Origin: Flavobacterium aerium
GTDB lineage: Bacteria; Bacteroidota; Bacteroidia; Flavobacteriales; Flavobacteriaceae
Reading direction: 5' to 3'
Assembly (NCBI RefSeq): GCF_030766725.1
Contig: NZ_JARQWR010000005.1
Location: 62,001 to 126,000, forward strand
Length of the DNA stretch: 64,000 nt
The position numbers and the translations under genes were made by a program. The notes beneath the pieces were generated by a model, which saw nothing but the letters and a program-made list of their open reading frames with translations, was not told the DNA's origin and did not search any database. Below are positions 45,201 through 52,969 of this stretch, piece by piece (position 1 is the first letter of the stretch; every line of letters begins with the position of its first letter).

Positions 45201-47936
45201 CAAGCATTATTAACCGGTGAAGAAGCTAAATTAGCTGAAATTGAAGTACATTATAAAGACTATTCTTATTGGCAAAATCAACTATTAGAAACAGGAAAAC
45301 TTAAAAGTCAAAAAATATATTGGGAAGAAAAACTTGCAGGAGATATTCCTTATTTACAGTTACCTAAAGATTATATACAGACAGTTAAAAATGCGACTAC
45401 AACTTCTGGCTATCATACCATTTTCCTCAATAAAGAAACGCAAGAAAAAATTATAACACTATCTAAGAAAACTAAAACAAGTGTATTCTCAATATTTGTT
45501 GCATCATTAAAAATATTATTGCAAAGAATTACTTCTGAAAAAGATATTGTTATTGGAATTCCAGCCGCAAATAGAAATCATGAACAATTAAAAAACATGG
45601 TTGGATGTTTTTTAAATACAATAATGTTAAGGGATACTGTAATAGGAGGCTTTTCTTTTGAAAACTTTGTAAAGCAGGTAAATCAGACTGTGATGGAAGG
45701 TTTAGCAAATCAAAATTATCCCTTTGAAAGTATATTAAATGATTTACAGGTTACGAAAACACAATCTCGTTTCCCAATAAGTCCAGTTTTCTTAAACATG
45801 TTGGATTTTAATACCGAAACAAATGAAGAAATTCATGATTTTAGTAGCCAAGATGGAATTATAAACAGTACGCCTAAATTTGAATTGGAATGCTATTTAA
45901 AAACATATACCAATGGAATTGCAATAAACTGTGTTTATAACAATCAATTACTTACTCAAGAAACAATAAAATATTGGATTGAAGCCTATGTAGATATTCT
46001 CAATCAAGTATTAATAATGCCAACTAAGTTAATAGATGAAATTATTGTTTTTGAAAGTTATTTACCAAGTATTGTAGCACCAAAACCAATAAATGAATTC
46101 ACGCCATTTGAAGCCGAAGAAATTCAGCAAAGCATTATAAGTAGATTTGAATCTCAGGTAGAAAAACATCCAAATCGTACTGCGGTATATTCAAAAAATA
46201 GAGCATTTACTTATACAGAAGTAAACAACTTAGCAAACCTACTAGCAAAAGAAATTGAGAACAATAATCAAAATGGATTTCAAAGAGTTGCATTATTAGT
46301 GAATCACGATGAATCTTCTGTGATTGCAATGTTAGCCGTATTAAAAACTGGAAAATCTTATGTTCCAATAGACTATACAAACCCATTGAGTAGGATACAA
46401 TTTATTGTTGAAGATGCAAAATGTAATGTAATCGTTTGTAATTCAAAAACAAAAATGATTGCTTTAGAATTAGAAGCATACGTTCCTGATATAAAAGTTG
46501 TAGTATTAAATACAGAAGAAACAAAAATACGATCAAATCATTTGCATGATACTCAACCTTCAGATGAGGCTTATGTACTATATACTTCAGGTTCCACAGG
46601 GAAACCAAAAGGAGTAATGCAGAATAATAAAAACGTATTACATTATATCAGTGTGTATACAAACAATGTTCAAATATCAGAACAAGATAATCTAAGCGTA
46701 TTGTCTACCTATACTTTTGATGCATCCGTAAAAGATATCTATGCGGCAATCCTGAACGGAGCTACAGTAAGTTTTTATGATATTATGGATCAAGGATTAA
46801 TGGGATTAGCAACTTGGTTAGAAGATCAAAAAATAACAATTCTTCATATGGTACCTACCATATATAGACATTTCTTAAAAGAATTAGCTGAAGATCAAAA
46901 AATAGAATCAGTTCGCTTAATAGATTTAGGAGGAGAAGCATGTTATAAATCAGATTTTGAATTATTCAAAAAATACTTTTCAGAAAATGCATTATTGGTA
47001 AATGATTATGGACCTACAGAAGCAACCATTATATCACAAAAGTTCTTGTCTCAGAAATCGAATCCTACACGAAATAATATTTCTTTAGGAAATGTAGTAA
47101 TAAACACGGAAGTTTTTATACTTGGAGAAGATGATAAACAAATGAGGATCTACGAAGAAGGAGAAATTGTTTTCAAAAGCGAATATCTTTCTCTAGGATA
47201 TCTAAATAGACCAGAACTAACTGAAAAAGTATTTATTGAATCGAGAGAATTAGGCGGTCGTATCTATAAGTCAGGAGATATTGGACGAAGATTAGCAAAT
47301 GGTGAAATAGAATTTATAAGTAGAAAAGATACGCAAGTAAAACTAAATGGTTTGCGAATAGAGTTGGCAGAAATTGAATATCAATTAGAAAAAAATCCAG
47401 GGATTAAAGAAGCTATTGTTTCGGTAAAAGAAGTCAATAATACAAAATATTTGGTAGCCTATGTTTGTAAAAATAGAGCAATCACTAAAGAAGAAATTAG
47501 AATAAATCTAATAGAAACTTTACCCGTATATATGGTGCCTTCAATTTTTGTTTTCATGAAGACTTTTCCACTAACTAGGACAGGTAAAATAGATCGAAAA
47601 GAATTACCATTACCAACCTTAGCAGATTTAAAAACAAAAAAACATGTTGCACCAGAGAGTGAAATAGAAAAAACATTAGCAAAAATAATCGCAGAATGTT
47701 TACATCTCGATATAAAAGAAATTGGAATAGATGATAGTTTCTTTGAATTAGGAGGGAATAGTCTACAAGCTGTAATTATTGTTAATAGAATAAATCAGGA
47801 GTTTGATACAAACTTATCTATAGAAAGTATGTATAATCACTTGAAAATTAAACATTTATCAGGGGTATTAGCATTTTCAATTCAGCAAAATGAAATGGAA
47901 ATTGAAACTGAGGAAAGTGATCAATTTGTAATCTAA
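39249..47936 (+). CDS. Nonribosomal peptide synthetase, three modules ([partial C]-A-T-C-A-T-C-A-T)
   Basis: The 2895-residue protein has three adenylation modules. Residues about 1-210 resemble only the C-terminal half of a condensation domain, with no HHxxxDG, as in some loading modules. A1 is about 225-690 and T1 Ser is near 752 (ELGGHSL). C2 is about 805-1230 with HHIISDG at 939-945, A2 about 1265-1730 and T2 near 1784. C3 is about 1830-2260 with HHSISDG near 1963, A3 about 2300-2790 and T3 near 2836. Hand-aligned specificity residues are A1 DLYNNALYS (Ala/Gly-like), A2 DAWALGNVV (Leu-like) and A3 DAKHDGDII (unassigned). No epimerization or thioesterase domain is present. It probably starts the assembly line. 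Confidence 0.93.
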   Translation: MDTVESKIIANYWADKIKKNSKIDFGSFSPINSEVIEVPQSELAYYYKLTSGNELAEFTILITIFNTLVQRYFEECQLIYSQGIGVDRDISLLYAFDLIEDKAFKEILQNVKSEVQEVYKYRMYDNSSYKDDSLAAYTSFGFFFNKEITNVAKLPFSIHINTTNEGMKLQLVYSDKFIAKNVANHFLRNIKKWVCNLEVYLSLVSKSISLVFEEEKTVLLDEFNATTTVYDRTDTIISLFEKQVEKTPDAIAIICDNRSITYRMVDERANQIANYLKDDHGILAGDLVAVKLERTEKLIIALIAVLKVGAAYVPVDVNYPEERIAYIEKDSNSKLVIDEVVLSSFESISESYSKLKERIEINSFSLAYIIYTSGTTGNPKGVMITHANAVALIYWAQSEFDSSKFDIVFAGTSHCFDLSVYEMFYTLSIGKKIKVLSSGLDISDALPYYSNILLNTVPSTARKLLEEGHDLKNVTLINLAGEAFPVDIATKLQQTNIEVRNLYGPSEDTTYSTCYKISDKLYETSIPIGKPIDNTQAYILDESLALVPIGVTGKLYLSGLGITEGYLHKPELTAEKFIDNPYKKGELMYDTGDLSRWMLDGNIAFLGRKDHQVKLRGYRIELGEIEAAIQSFSEVVQQVVVVVRRHMNEEVLAAFFVTATIIDKALMREFLLSKLPSYMVPGFFVEMDQIPLTPNGKVNIKALPELSELSVIKESYVGPRNHTEISLVAIWEEILGVEKIGIKDHFFELGGHSLMISQLINKVHKTMGKRIPFKIFYTNPTIESLCNSLKNEEFVAIKKAPEMQSYPVTPSQHRLWLLSQMEGGNQAYQITTSLMLKGNLCTENFKEAFDHIINRHEVFRTFFEHDTDGILKQNIISKEVFDYRLSLKDLSKEEFPQDAARHYINSVCKSGLDIKKGQLFKANLLKITEDEHVFFMTLHHIISDGWSLEILNSEVIDAYQQKEKKGDIILQELSIQFKDYAVWLSDAMDSSQKQVEEEYWLSVFSDTLPILELPNYQSRPLVKTYTGDIIQYNFPKQLIKKLKNISQEHQATLFMTLMSTVKMLLSRYSNQNDIIVGTPIAGRAHPDLETQVGLYLNTLAIRSQLNNEDDFSTILANEKQQLLAAYAHQEYPFDQLIEKLNITRDTSRSPLFDVMVVLQNQQQLTTFQNNDSLSGFSVSDFEISRKVAQFDLSFTFVEHDTLSLLLSYNTDLYTASFVENIIKHLEKIFEQIINAPETKLEEIDFITLEEKQQIFSKFNATTIDYPLEKTVVTIFNEQVEKSPENIAIVFNEKSWTYADLNLEANNLASYLIESYQLSEGKLVAVHLERSAQLVISLLAILKTGAAYVPIDTNYPEERISYIIEDAKVCLTIDQDFITQYYSIEKKSKAIPGLNIKSSDLAYVIYTSGSTGKPKGVMITHKSLTNLCFWHQDAYGVTQESKGTLFSGIGFDASVWEIYPYLTAGASLYPIQLDAIRLDLQQLVSFLRIQEITHAYLPSRICQDFIIQGITNLNTTILTGGEALVYPKKSDLQIYNNYGPTENTVVTTYYDCKYQTKEQVPIGKPISNTQVYILSENLVLTPIGVIGELCISGDGLALGYLNRPDLTAEKFVENPYVSGKKLYRTGDLARWLPDGNIEFIERKDTQIKIRGHRIELGEIEYTIAQYTAEIVQVVVNVQEINNEKELVVYYVSNTSINPNELRAYIGTQLPSYMIPNYYIKLEQIPLTSNGKVAKEQLPEITEKELVKKEFIAPTNEVESKVVEIWKEILAKETIGITDNFFELGGHSLLLSKLTNTYHKVFEKEIDLKTIYTNLTPEYHAYLIMKNESRTYEEITKISLQDTYEISPSQMRFWLLYKIYGKSKEFNICSKFFLSEDLNLEFFETAFNTIVKRHEILRTIFLEVEGRPRQKIEAYSPIKIEIDELLSLDKIESRIYNYEFDLDQAPLYKMAIGKGTEGYTLFFNIHHSISDGLSLDIVVKEILVIYQALLTGEEAKLAEIEVHYKDYSYWQNQLLETGKLKSQKIYWEEKLAGDIPYLQLPKDYIQTVKNATTTSGYHTIFLNKETQEKIITLSKKTKTSVFSIFVASLKILLQRITSEKDIVIGIPAANRNHEQLKNMVGCFLNTIMLRDTVIGGFSFENFVKQVNQTVMEGLANQNYPFESILNDLQVTKTQSRFPISPVFLNMLDFNTETNEEIHDFSSQDGIINSTPKFELECYLKTYTNGIAINCVYNNQLLTQETIKYWIEAYVDILNQVLIMPTKLIDEIIVFESYLPSIVAPKPINEFTPFEAEEIQQSIISRFESQVEKHPNRTAVYSKNRAFTYTEVNNLANLLAKEIENNNQNGFQRVALLVNHDESSVIAMLAVLKTGKSYVPIDYTNPLSRIQFIVEDAKCNVIVCNSKTKMIALELEAYVPDIKVVVLNTEETKIRSNHLHDTQPSDEAYVLYTSGSTGKPKGVMQNNKNVLHYISVYTNNVQISEQDNLSVLSTYTFDASVKDIYAAILNGATVSFYDIMDQGLMGLATWLEDQKITILHMVPTIYRHFLKELAEDQKIESVRLIDLGGEACYKSDFELFKKYFSENALLVNDYGPTEATIISQKFLSQKSNPTRNNISLGNVVINTEVFILGEDDKQMRIYEEGEIVFKSEYLSLGYLNRPELTEKVFIESRELGGRIYKSGDIGRRLANGEIEFISRKDTQVKLNGLRIELAEIEYQLEKNPGIKEAIVSVKEVNNTKYLVAYVCKNRAITKEEIRINLIETLPVYMVPSIFVFMKTFPLTRTGKIDRKELPLPTLADLKTKKHVAPESEIEKTLAKIIAECLHLDIKEIGIDDSFFELGGNSLQAVIIVNRINQEFDTNLSIESMYNHLKIKHLSGVLAFSIQQNEMEIETEESDQFVI

Positions 47937-47986
47937 CAAAAACCAACTATTACTTTTTTTAAGATAATAGCAAACACTGTACTACA

Positions 47987-50900
47987 TTGAATCTAGATTT
48001 AATACATAGACTTTCAGCAAATAATATTAAACTAAGTGTTGCTGACGGAAACTTAAAAATTAATGCACCAAAAGGTGCTTTAACCCAAGAGTTACTGGAA
48101 GAAATTAAAAGCAATAAATTGAGTTTAATGAGTTTACTTTCGTCTAAATACGAGAGAATTCCTTTAGCTCCAGTTGAAGAAAATTATCCTGTGACTTCAT
48201 CCCAGAAACGTTTCTGGATATTAAGTCAATTTGGAGAAAGTAATGCAGCATATAATATTGCTACTGAATTAGAATTTCATGGGAACCTAGAAAAGAAACT
48301 ATTCAATCAAGCATTTAAAATACTGATTGATAGACATGAAAGTTTGCGTACATTTTTTCAAGAGGATTCTGAAGAAAACCTAAAACAATATATTGTTCCT
48401 TATGATGAAATACAATTTGCTATAGAAATAGAAGATGTAAGTGCCTCAGAATCAAAAAAAGAAGCAGCTATTTTAGCACATTATACACATACCTTTGATT
48501 TATCAAAAGCACCTTTATTTAAAGTAAAAGTACTAAAAGTTGTAAACGAAAAATACATACTCCTGTTCAACATGCATCACATCATAGGAGATGGATGGTC
48601 AATGGAAATTGTGGTTAGAGAAGTAATATACATATACAATATATTATTACAAGGAAAACCTGTTGCATTACCAGAATTAAGTATCCAATATAAAGATTAT
48701 GCTATATGGCTTTCAAAAGACAAGCAACAAGAACAATTGCAAATTACAAAAGAGTATTGGCTAGAAAAGTTTAAAGAAGAAATACCAGCATTAGATTTTC
48801 CTTATGTTACAAAGCGTCAACAAATGAAAACGTACAATGGAACGATATATGAACATCAATTTTCTGAAAATTTTCATGAATCATTAACAACCTATACTCA
48901 GAAATTTGATGCAAGTCTCTTCATGGGATTAATGGCTGGAATCAATGGTTTATTCTATAGATACACAAATTCTACAGATATAACTTTAGGAACAGTAGTG
49001 GCTGGAAGATCACACGCGGATTTGGAAAATCAAATTGGATTATTCTTAAATACATTAGCTATACGAACGAAGTTTGATGATGCTATTGGATTTGAAAAAT
49101 TACTAGAACTTCAAAAAGATACTTTACTAGAAGCATATAAATATCAAGCATTACCATTTGATGTTTTGGTAGATGAATTAGAAATACAAAAAGACCTATC
49201 AAGATCACCTTTATTTGATTTTATGGTGATTTTACAAAACCAAAGAAGTATAGCAAATAGTGAAGGGGATACTTTAGATGGAATTATAGTAAAAAAATAT
49301 AAAAAAGAAAAGAAATACAGTCAATGTGATATGACTTTTTCTTTTACGGAGAGTGAATCACATTTAGGACTTTCAATAGAATACAATACAGACATTTATA
49401 ATGAAGATTTTGTGAAAATGCTAGTTAACCACTTAGAACGTTTTATTAGTAACGGTATACAATCACCTCACAAAGCTATAGCCAATATTTCTTATTTATC
49501 AAACGAAGAAATAAAGCAACTTACTTTAATAAATAATGCAACGAATCAAGTATATGATAAGTCAAAAACAATAATAACATTATTTAAAGAAACAGTTGTA
49601 AAAAGCCCAAATTCAATTGCTTTGGTATTTAACGATTTACAGTTAACCTATGAAGAGTTAGATACACAATCAGATCAATTAGCAGCTTATTTATTAGCTA
49701 CATATTCTATAGAGATAGAAGATATAATTGGTGTGCAATTAATCCGTACAGAATGGTTAATTATAACCCTATTAGCAATAATGAAAACAGGAGGGGCCTA
49801 TTTGCCTATTGATCCTAATTTTCCAGTGGATAGAATTTCGTATATGCTAACGGATAGCAATTGTAAATTAAATATCACAGAAGCTATTTTAACTGAATTT
49901 CAAAATCAAAAAGTTGATTTGAAATTATCAGATATAAATTTAAGTGCTGCAAATCTTTCTTATGTAATTTATACTTCTGGTTCTACAGGAAAACCAAAGG
50001 GAGTTATGCTAGAACACCAAAATGTGGTTTCATTTTTACAAAATGTAGAAGAAAAATTAAAATTTAAAAACTATACAACTGTAGCAGCAACAACCAATGT
50101 AGTTTTTGATATTTCAGTGTTAGAAATTTTTGGAACGATCTGTACAGGAAGAAAAATGATATTGTTCTCTGAAAAACAATTAATGTCTCCCGAATTGTTT
50201 ATAAAAACATTGCAAGATCATAATATTGAAATATTGCAAACAACACCTTCTAGATTTAGTTTGTTATGGGAAGGGATTTTAGGAGAATCATTGCCTTTCT
50301 TGAAGCTATTACTAATAGGTGGAGAAGCATTTCCTGAAGTACTTTTTAAGAATAAAAATACATTTAAAGATATAGAGATTATAAACGTATATGGACCAAC
50401 AGAAACTTCAATATGGAGTACAGTTTTAGATATTAAAGAAAGTGATGATTTACATATAGGAAAACCTTTAAGGAATGAACAAGCATATATTCTTGCTGAT
50501 GATCTAAGTCCGAAACCACAATGGGTTGTAGGTGAGTTATGTATTGCAGGAGATGGCGTTGGTAGAGGATACTTAAATAAGGAGGAATTAACAAAAGAAA
50601 AATTCATAAATAATCCATTTAAACTAAATGAACGCTTATATAAAACAGGTGATTTGGCAAGATGGTTACCAAATGGAAACATAGATTTTATTGGGAGAAA
50701 AGACGACCAAGTTAAGCTCAATGGTTATAGAATTGAATTAGGAGAAATTGAACATAAATTATTATCTACCCCAGAGATTAAGGCTGCTGTAGTGAAAATA
50801 TATCAAGAAAATTCAGGAATAAAAGAGCTAGTAGCATATGTAATTTCTGATGGTAAAATAGATGTTACTGAAATACGAAAGTCATTATTAAGTGTACTCC

Positions 50901-51307
50901 CTCAGTATATGATTCCAAATCATATTATGCAATTAGAATCATTTCCTTTAACAGCAAGTGGGAAATTAGACAAAAATCAGCTTCCTAAGCCGAATGAATC
51001 AACTAAAATATCCAATGAATATATTGCTCCAAGAAATGCTATGGAAGAAAAAATTGTAGCAATATGGGAAGTTATTTTAAATAGAAAGAATATTGGAATT
51101 TTTGATGACTTTTTAGAATTGGGGGGACAAAGTATCAAAATTATAAAAATGATTAATCAAGTAAATAAGGAGTTTGGAGTGATGATTAATACTTCTGATT
51201 TTTATAAAATGCTAACGGTTAGTGATTTGGTTGTGGAGATTGAAAATCAAATATGGCAAGTAGCGACCCCTGATGTTAGTGAAGTTGTTGATAGAATAAT
51301 TATTTAG
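47987..51307 (+). CDS. Nonribosomal peptide synthetase, one module (TubC-C-A-T), Gly predicted
   Basis: This 1106-residue protein starts at TTG (47987): no ATG exists between an upstream in-frame stop (47960) and the conserved N terminus. Residues 1-50 (LIHRLSANNIKLSVADGNLKI...) are a TubC N-terminal docking domain. C is about 58-490 with HHIIGDG at 197-203; A is about 515-975, with the TSGSTGKPKG loop near 663; T has Ser1049 in ELGGQSI. Specificity residues DILQLGVIW closely match the glycine code DILQLG(L/M)IW. It follows NRPS1 by 50 bases. The docking domain should receive the peptide from the preceding synthetase. Confidence 0.92.
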   Translation: MNLDLIHRLSANNIKLSVADGNLKINAPKGALTQELLEEIKSNKLSLMSLLSSKYERIPLAPVEENYPVTSSQKRFWILSQFGESNAAYNIATELEFHGNLEKKLFNQAFKILIDRHESLRTFFQEDSEENLKQYIVPYDEIQFAIEIEDVSASESKKEAAILAHYTHTFDLSKAPLFKVKVLKVVNEKYILLFNMHHIIGDGWSMEIVVREVIYIYNILLQGKPVALPELSIQYKDYAIWLSKDKQQEQLQITKEYWLEKFKEEIPALDFPYVTKRQQMKTYNGTIYEHQFSENFHESLTTYTQKFDASLFMGLMAGINGLFYRYTNSTDITLGTVVAGRSHADLENQIGLFLNTLAIRTKFDDAIGFEKLLELQKDTLLEAYKYQALPFDVLVDELEIQKDLSRSPLFDFMVILQNQRSIANSEGDTLDGIIVKKYKKEKKYSQCDMTFSFTESESHLGLSIEYNTDIYNEDFVKMLVNHLERFISNGIQSPHKAIANISYLSNEEIKQLTLINNATNQVYDKSKTIITLFKETVVKSPNSIALVFNDLQLTYEELDTQSDQLAAYLLATYSIEIEDIIGVQLIRTEWLIITLLAIMKTGGAYLPIDPNFPVDRISYMLTDSNCKLNITEAILTEFQNQKVDLKLSDINLSAANLSYVIYTSGSTGKPKGVMLEHQNVVSFLQNVEEKLKFKNYTTVAATTNVVFDISVLEIFGTICTGRKMILFSEKQLMSPELFIKTLQDHNIEILQTTPSRFSLLWEGILGESLPFLKLLLIGGEAFPEVLFKNKNTFKDIEIINVYGPTETSIWSTVLDIKESDDLHIGKPLRNEQAYILADDLSPKPQWVVGELCIAGDGVGRGYLNKEELTKEKFINNPFKLNERLYKTGDLARWLPNGNIDFIGRKDDQVKLNGYRIELGEIEHKLLSTPEIKAAVVKIYQENSGIKELVAYVISDGKIDVTEIRKSLLSVLPQYMIPNHIMQLESFPLTASGKLDKNQLPKPNESTKISNEYIAPRNAMEEKIVAIWEVILNRKNIGIFDDFLELGGQSIKIIKMINQVNKEFGVMINTSDFYKMLTVSDLVVEIENQIWQVATPDVSEVVDRIII

Positions 51308-51373
51308 ACAATAATTGCCTTGCACTAACAATTTTCTAAACTTAAAAAATTTTGCAATAGAAATATAATAATA

Positions 51374-52960
51374 ATGATGTATTTAAAATTAAATGTTGCT
51401 TTAGAAGCACTAATAGATAGATGGTACGCTTGGTCTCATTTAGTATCTCCAGCGACCGCTGCGATGAATATTAAAAAGAGACACTTAAAAATCATGGAAT
51501 CGTATATAAAAAATGCGAAAATTCATGCTGCTGCTGTAAAAAATCCTAAAATGCTAGGAGGGCCATTCATCGATTATGATGGACAAAGAGTAGAAGAAAT
51601 AAAAGATTTATATGATACTACGATTGAAAAACGATCAAATATGCTAGCATTATATGAAGATATTCAAGATTTAAACGCAATGTTAGCGAACTATGCAAAA
51701 GGTTATTCCCTAGATCCCTTGTATGAAAAAGTTCCTGAAAGATTAAAAGGATATGTAGAATTGTACTACGATCTAAATAACAATGCAAATTTCAGATTTT
51801 TTGAATCACTGTTATACAATAGTGAATACTATGACGAATCAGCACAAACGATTTCACTTCAATTAATTGGATCGGATAATGATCGGTCATTTGTATTAAG
51901 TACACCAAGATTAGATGATAATCATTTATTACATTTAAATTTCCCATTCAAATCTACTGAAATAGATGACCTATTTGCTATGAAAAAAATACCAGGAGAT
52001 TATGAAACTATCAAAAATAAACTAGGAATACAACCCGATCAAGAAGCACTTTTTAGAAGTTTTTTTACAGAAATACCACCAGAAACCTATCAAGAATATG
52101 ATGGAGATGGTATTCGAACTCGATATTTTGGACACGCAAGTGTTTTAGTAGAGACAAAAGAAATTTCAATCTTAGTTGATCCAGTAATTAGCTATGGAGG
52201 TTATGAATCTGATGTAAGTAGATATACAATTAATGATTTACCAGAGCAGATCGATTATGTAATGATAACTCATAATCATCAAGATCATATCTTATTGGAA
52301 TCGATACTACAACTTAGGAATAAAATTAAAAACATCATTATTCCGAATGGTGGAAAAGGCAACCTTCAAGATCCAAGTTTAAAATTACTATTTAAAAACC
52401 TAGGGTTTAAAAACATTATTGAATTGGATGAAATGGAATCAATCCAATTAGATAAATGTACAATTACAGGAATTCCTTTTATGGGAGAGCATGCTGATTT
52501 AGATGTTAGAAGTAAACTCTGTTATCATATAGCATTACACAACAAATTTAAAGTACTATTTGTAGCAGATTCGTGTAATATAGAACCTAAAGTATATCAA
52601 CATATTCAGAAAGTTATAGGAGATGTAGATGTATTATTCTTAGGAATGGAATGTGATGGCGCCCCATTATCATGGTATTACGGACCACTTTTAGCAGAAG
52701 ATATATCAAGAGATAAAGATCAGACACGTTGTTTATCAGGATGTAATTACGATCAAGGAATGGAATTAGTAAATATTTTTAATCCTAAAAATGTGTTTGT
52801 ATATGCAATGGGATTAGAACCTTGGCTACAATTTATTAGCTCAATAAAATATACTGAAGAATCAAGACCTATAATAGAATCCAATAGATTGGTAAACAAA
52901 TGCCATGAACTTGGATTAGAAGCAGAAAGACTATTTGGAGAAAAAACTATTGAATATTAA
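51374..52960 (+). CDS. CmlA-type diiron beta-hydroxylase of carrier-bound amino acids
   Basis: The 528-residue protein resembles CmlA, the diiron monooxygenase that beta-hydroxylates an aminoacyl-thioester on the NRPS of chloramphenicol synthesis (532 residues). RWYAWSHLVSPATAAMN near residue 17 opens the CmlA-specific N-terminal domain (about 1-240). A metallo-beta-lactamase fold follows, with H300-x-H302-x-D304-H305 (HNHQDH), E372 in FMGEHADLD and D399 in FVADSCN. These lie 4-5 residues before CmlA H305/H307/D309/H310, E377 and D403, as I recall that numbering; the Glu at 372 is the feature that separates CmlA from hydrolytic MBL enzymes. It lies between the Gly and Phe modules, 9 bases before the latter. 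Confidence 0.87.
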   Translation: MMYLKLNVALEALIDRWYAWSHLVSPATAAMNIKKRHLKIMESYIKNAKIHAAAVKNPKMLGGPFIDYDGQRVEEIKDLYDTTIEKRSNMLALYEDIQDLNAMLANYAKGYSLDPLYEKVPERLKGYVELYYDLNNNANFRFFESLLYNSEYYDESAQTISLQLIGSDNDRSFVLSTPRLDDNHLLHLNFPFKSTEIDDLFAMKKIPGDYETIKNKLGIQPDQEALFRSFFTEIPPETYQEYDGDGIRTRYFGHASVLVETKEISILVDPVISYGGYESDVSRYTINDLPEQIDYVMITHNHQDHILLESILQLRNKIKNIIIPNGGKGNLQDPSLKLLFKNLGFKNIIELDEMESIQLDKCTITGIPFMGEHADLDVRSKLCYHIALHNKFKVLFVADSCNIEPKVYQHIQKVIGDVDVLFLGMECDGAPLSWYYGPLLAEDISRDKDQTRCLSGCNYDQGMELVNIFNPKNVFVYAMGLEPWLQFISSIKYTEESRPIIESNRLVNKCHELGLEAERLFGEKTIEY

Positions 52961-52969
52961 GCATTAACT

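Noticed and set aside
43892..50721. Antisense open frames of 60-170 codons inside the NRPS genes
   Set aside because: They recur opposite the same conserved A/T-domain motifs and reflect codon bias in the sense strand, with no gene-like features.
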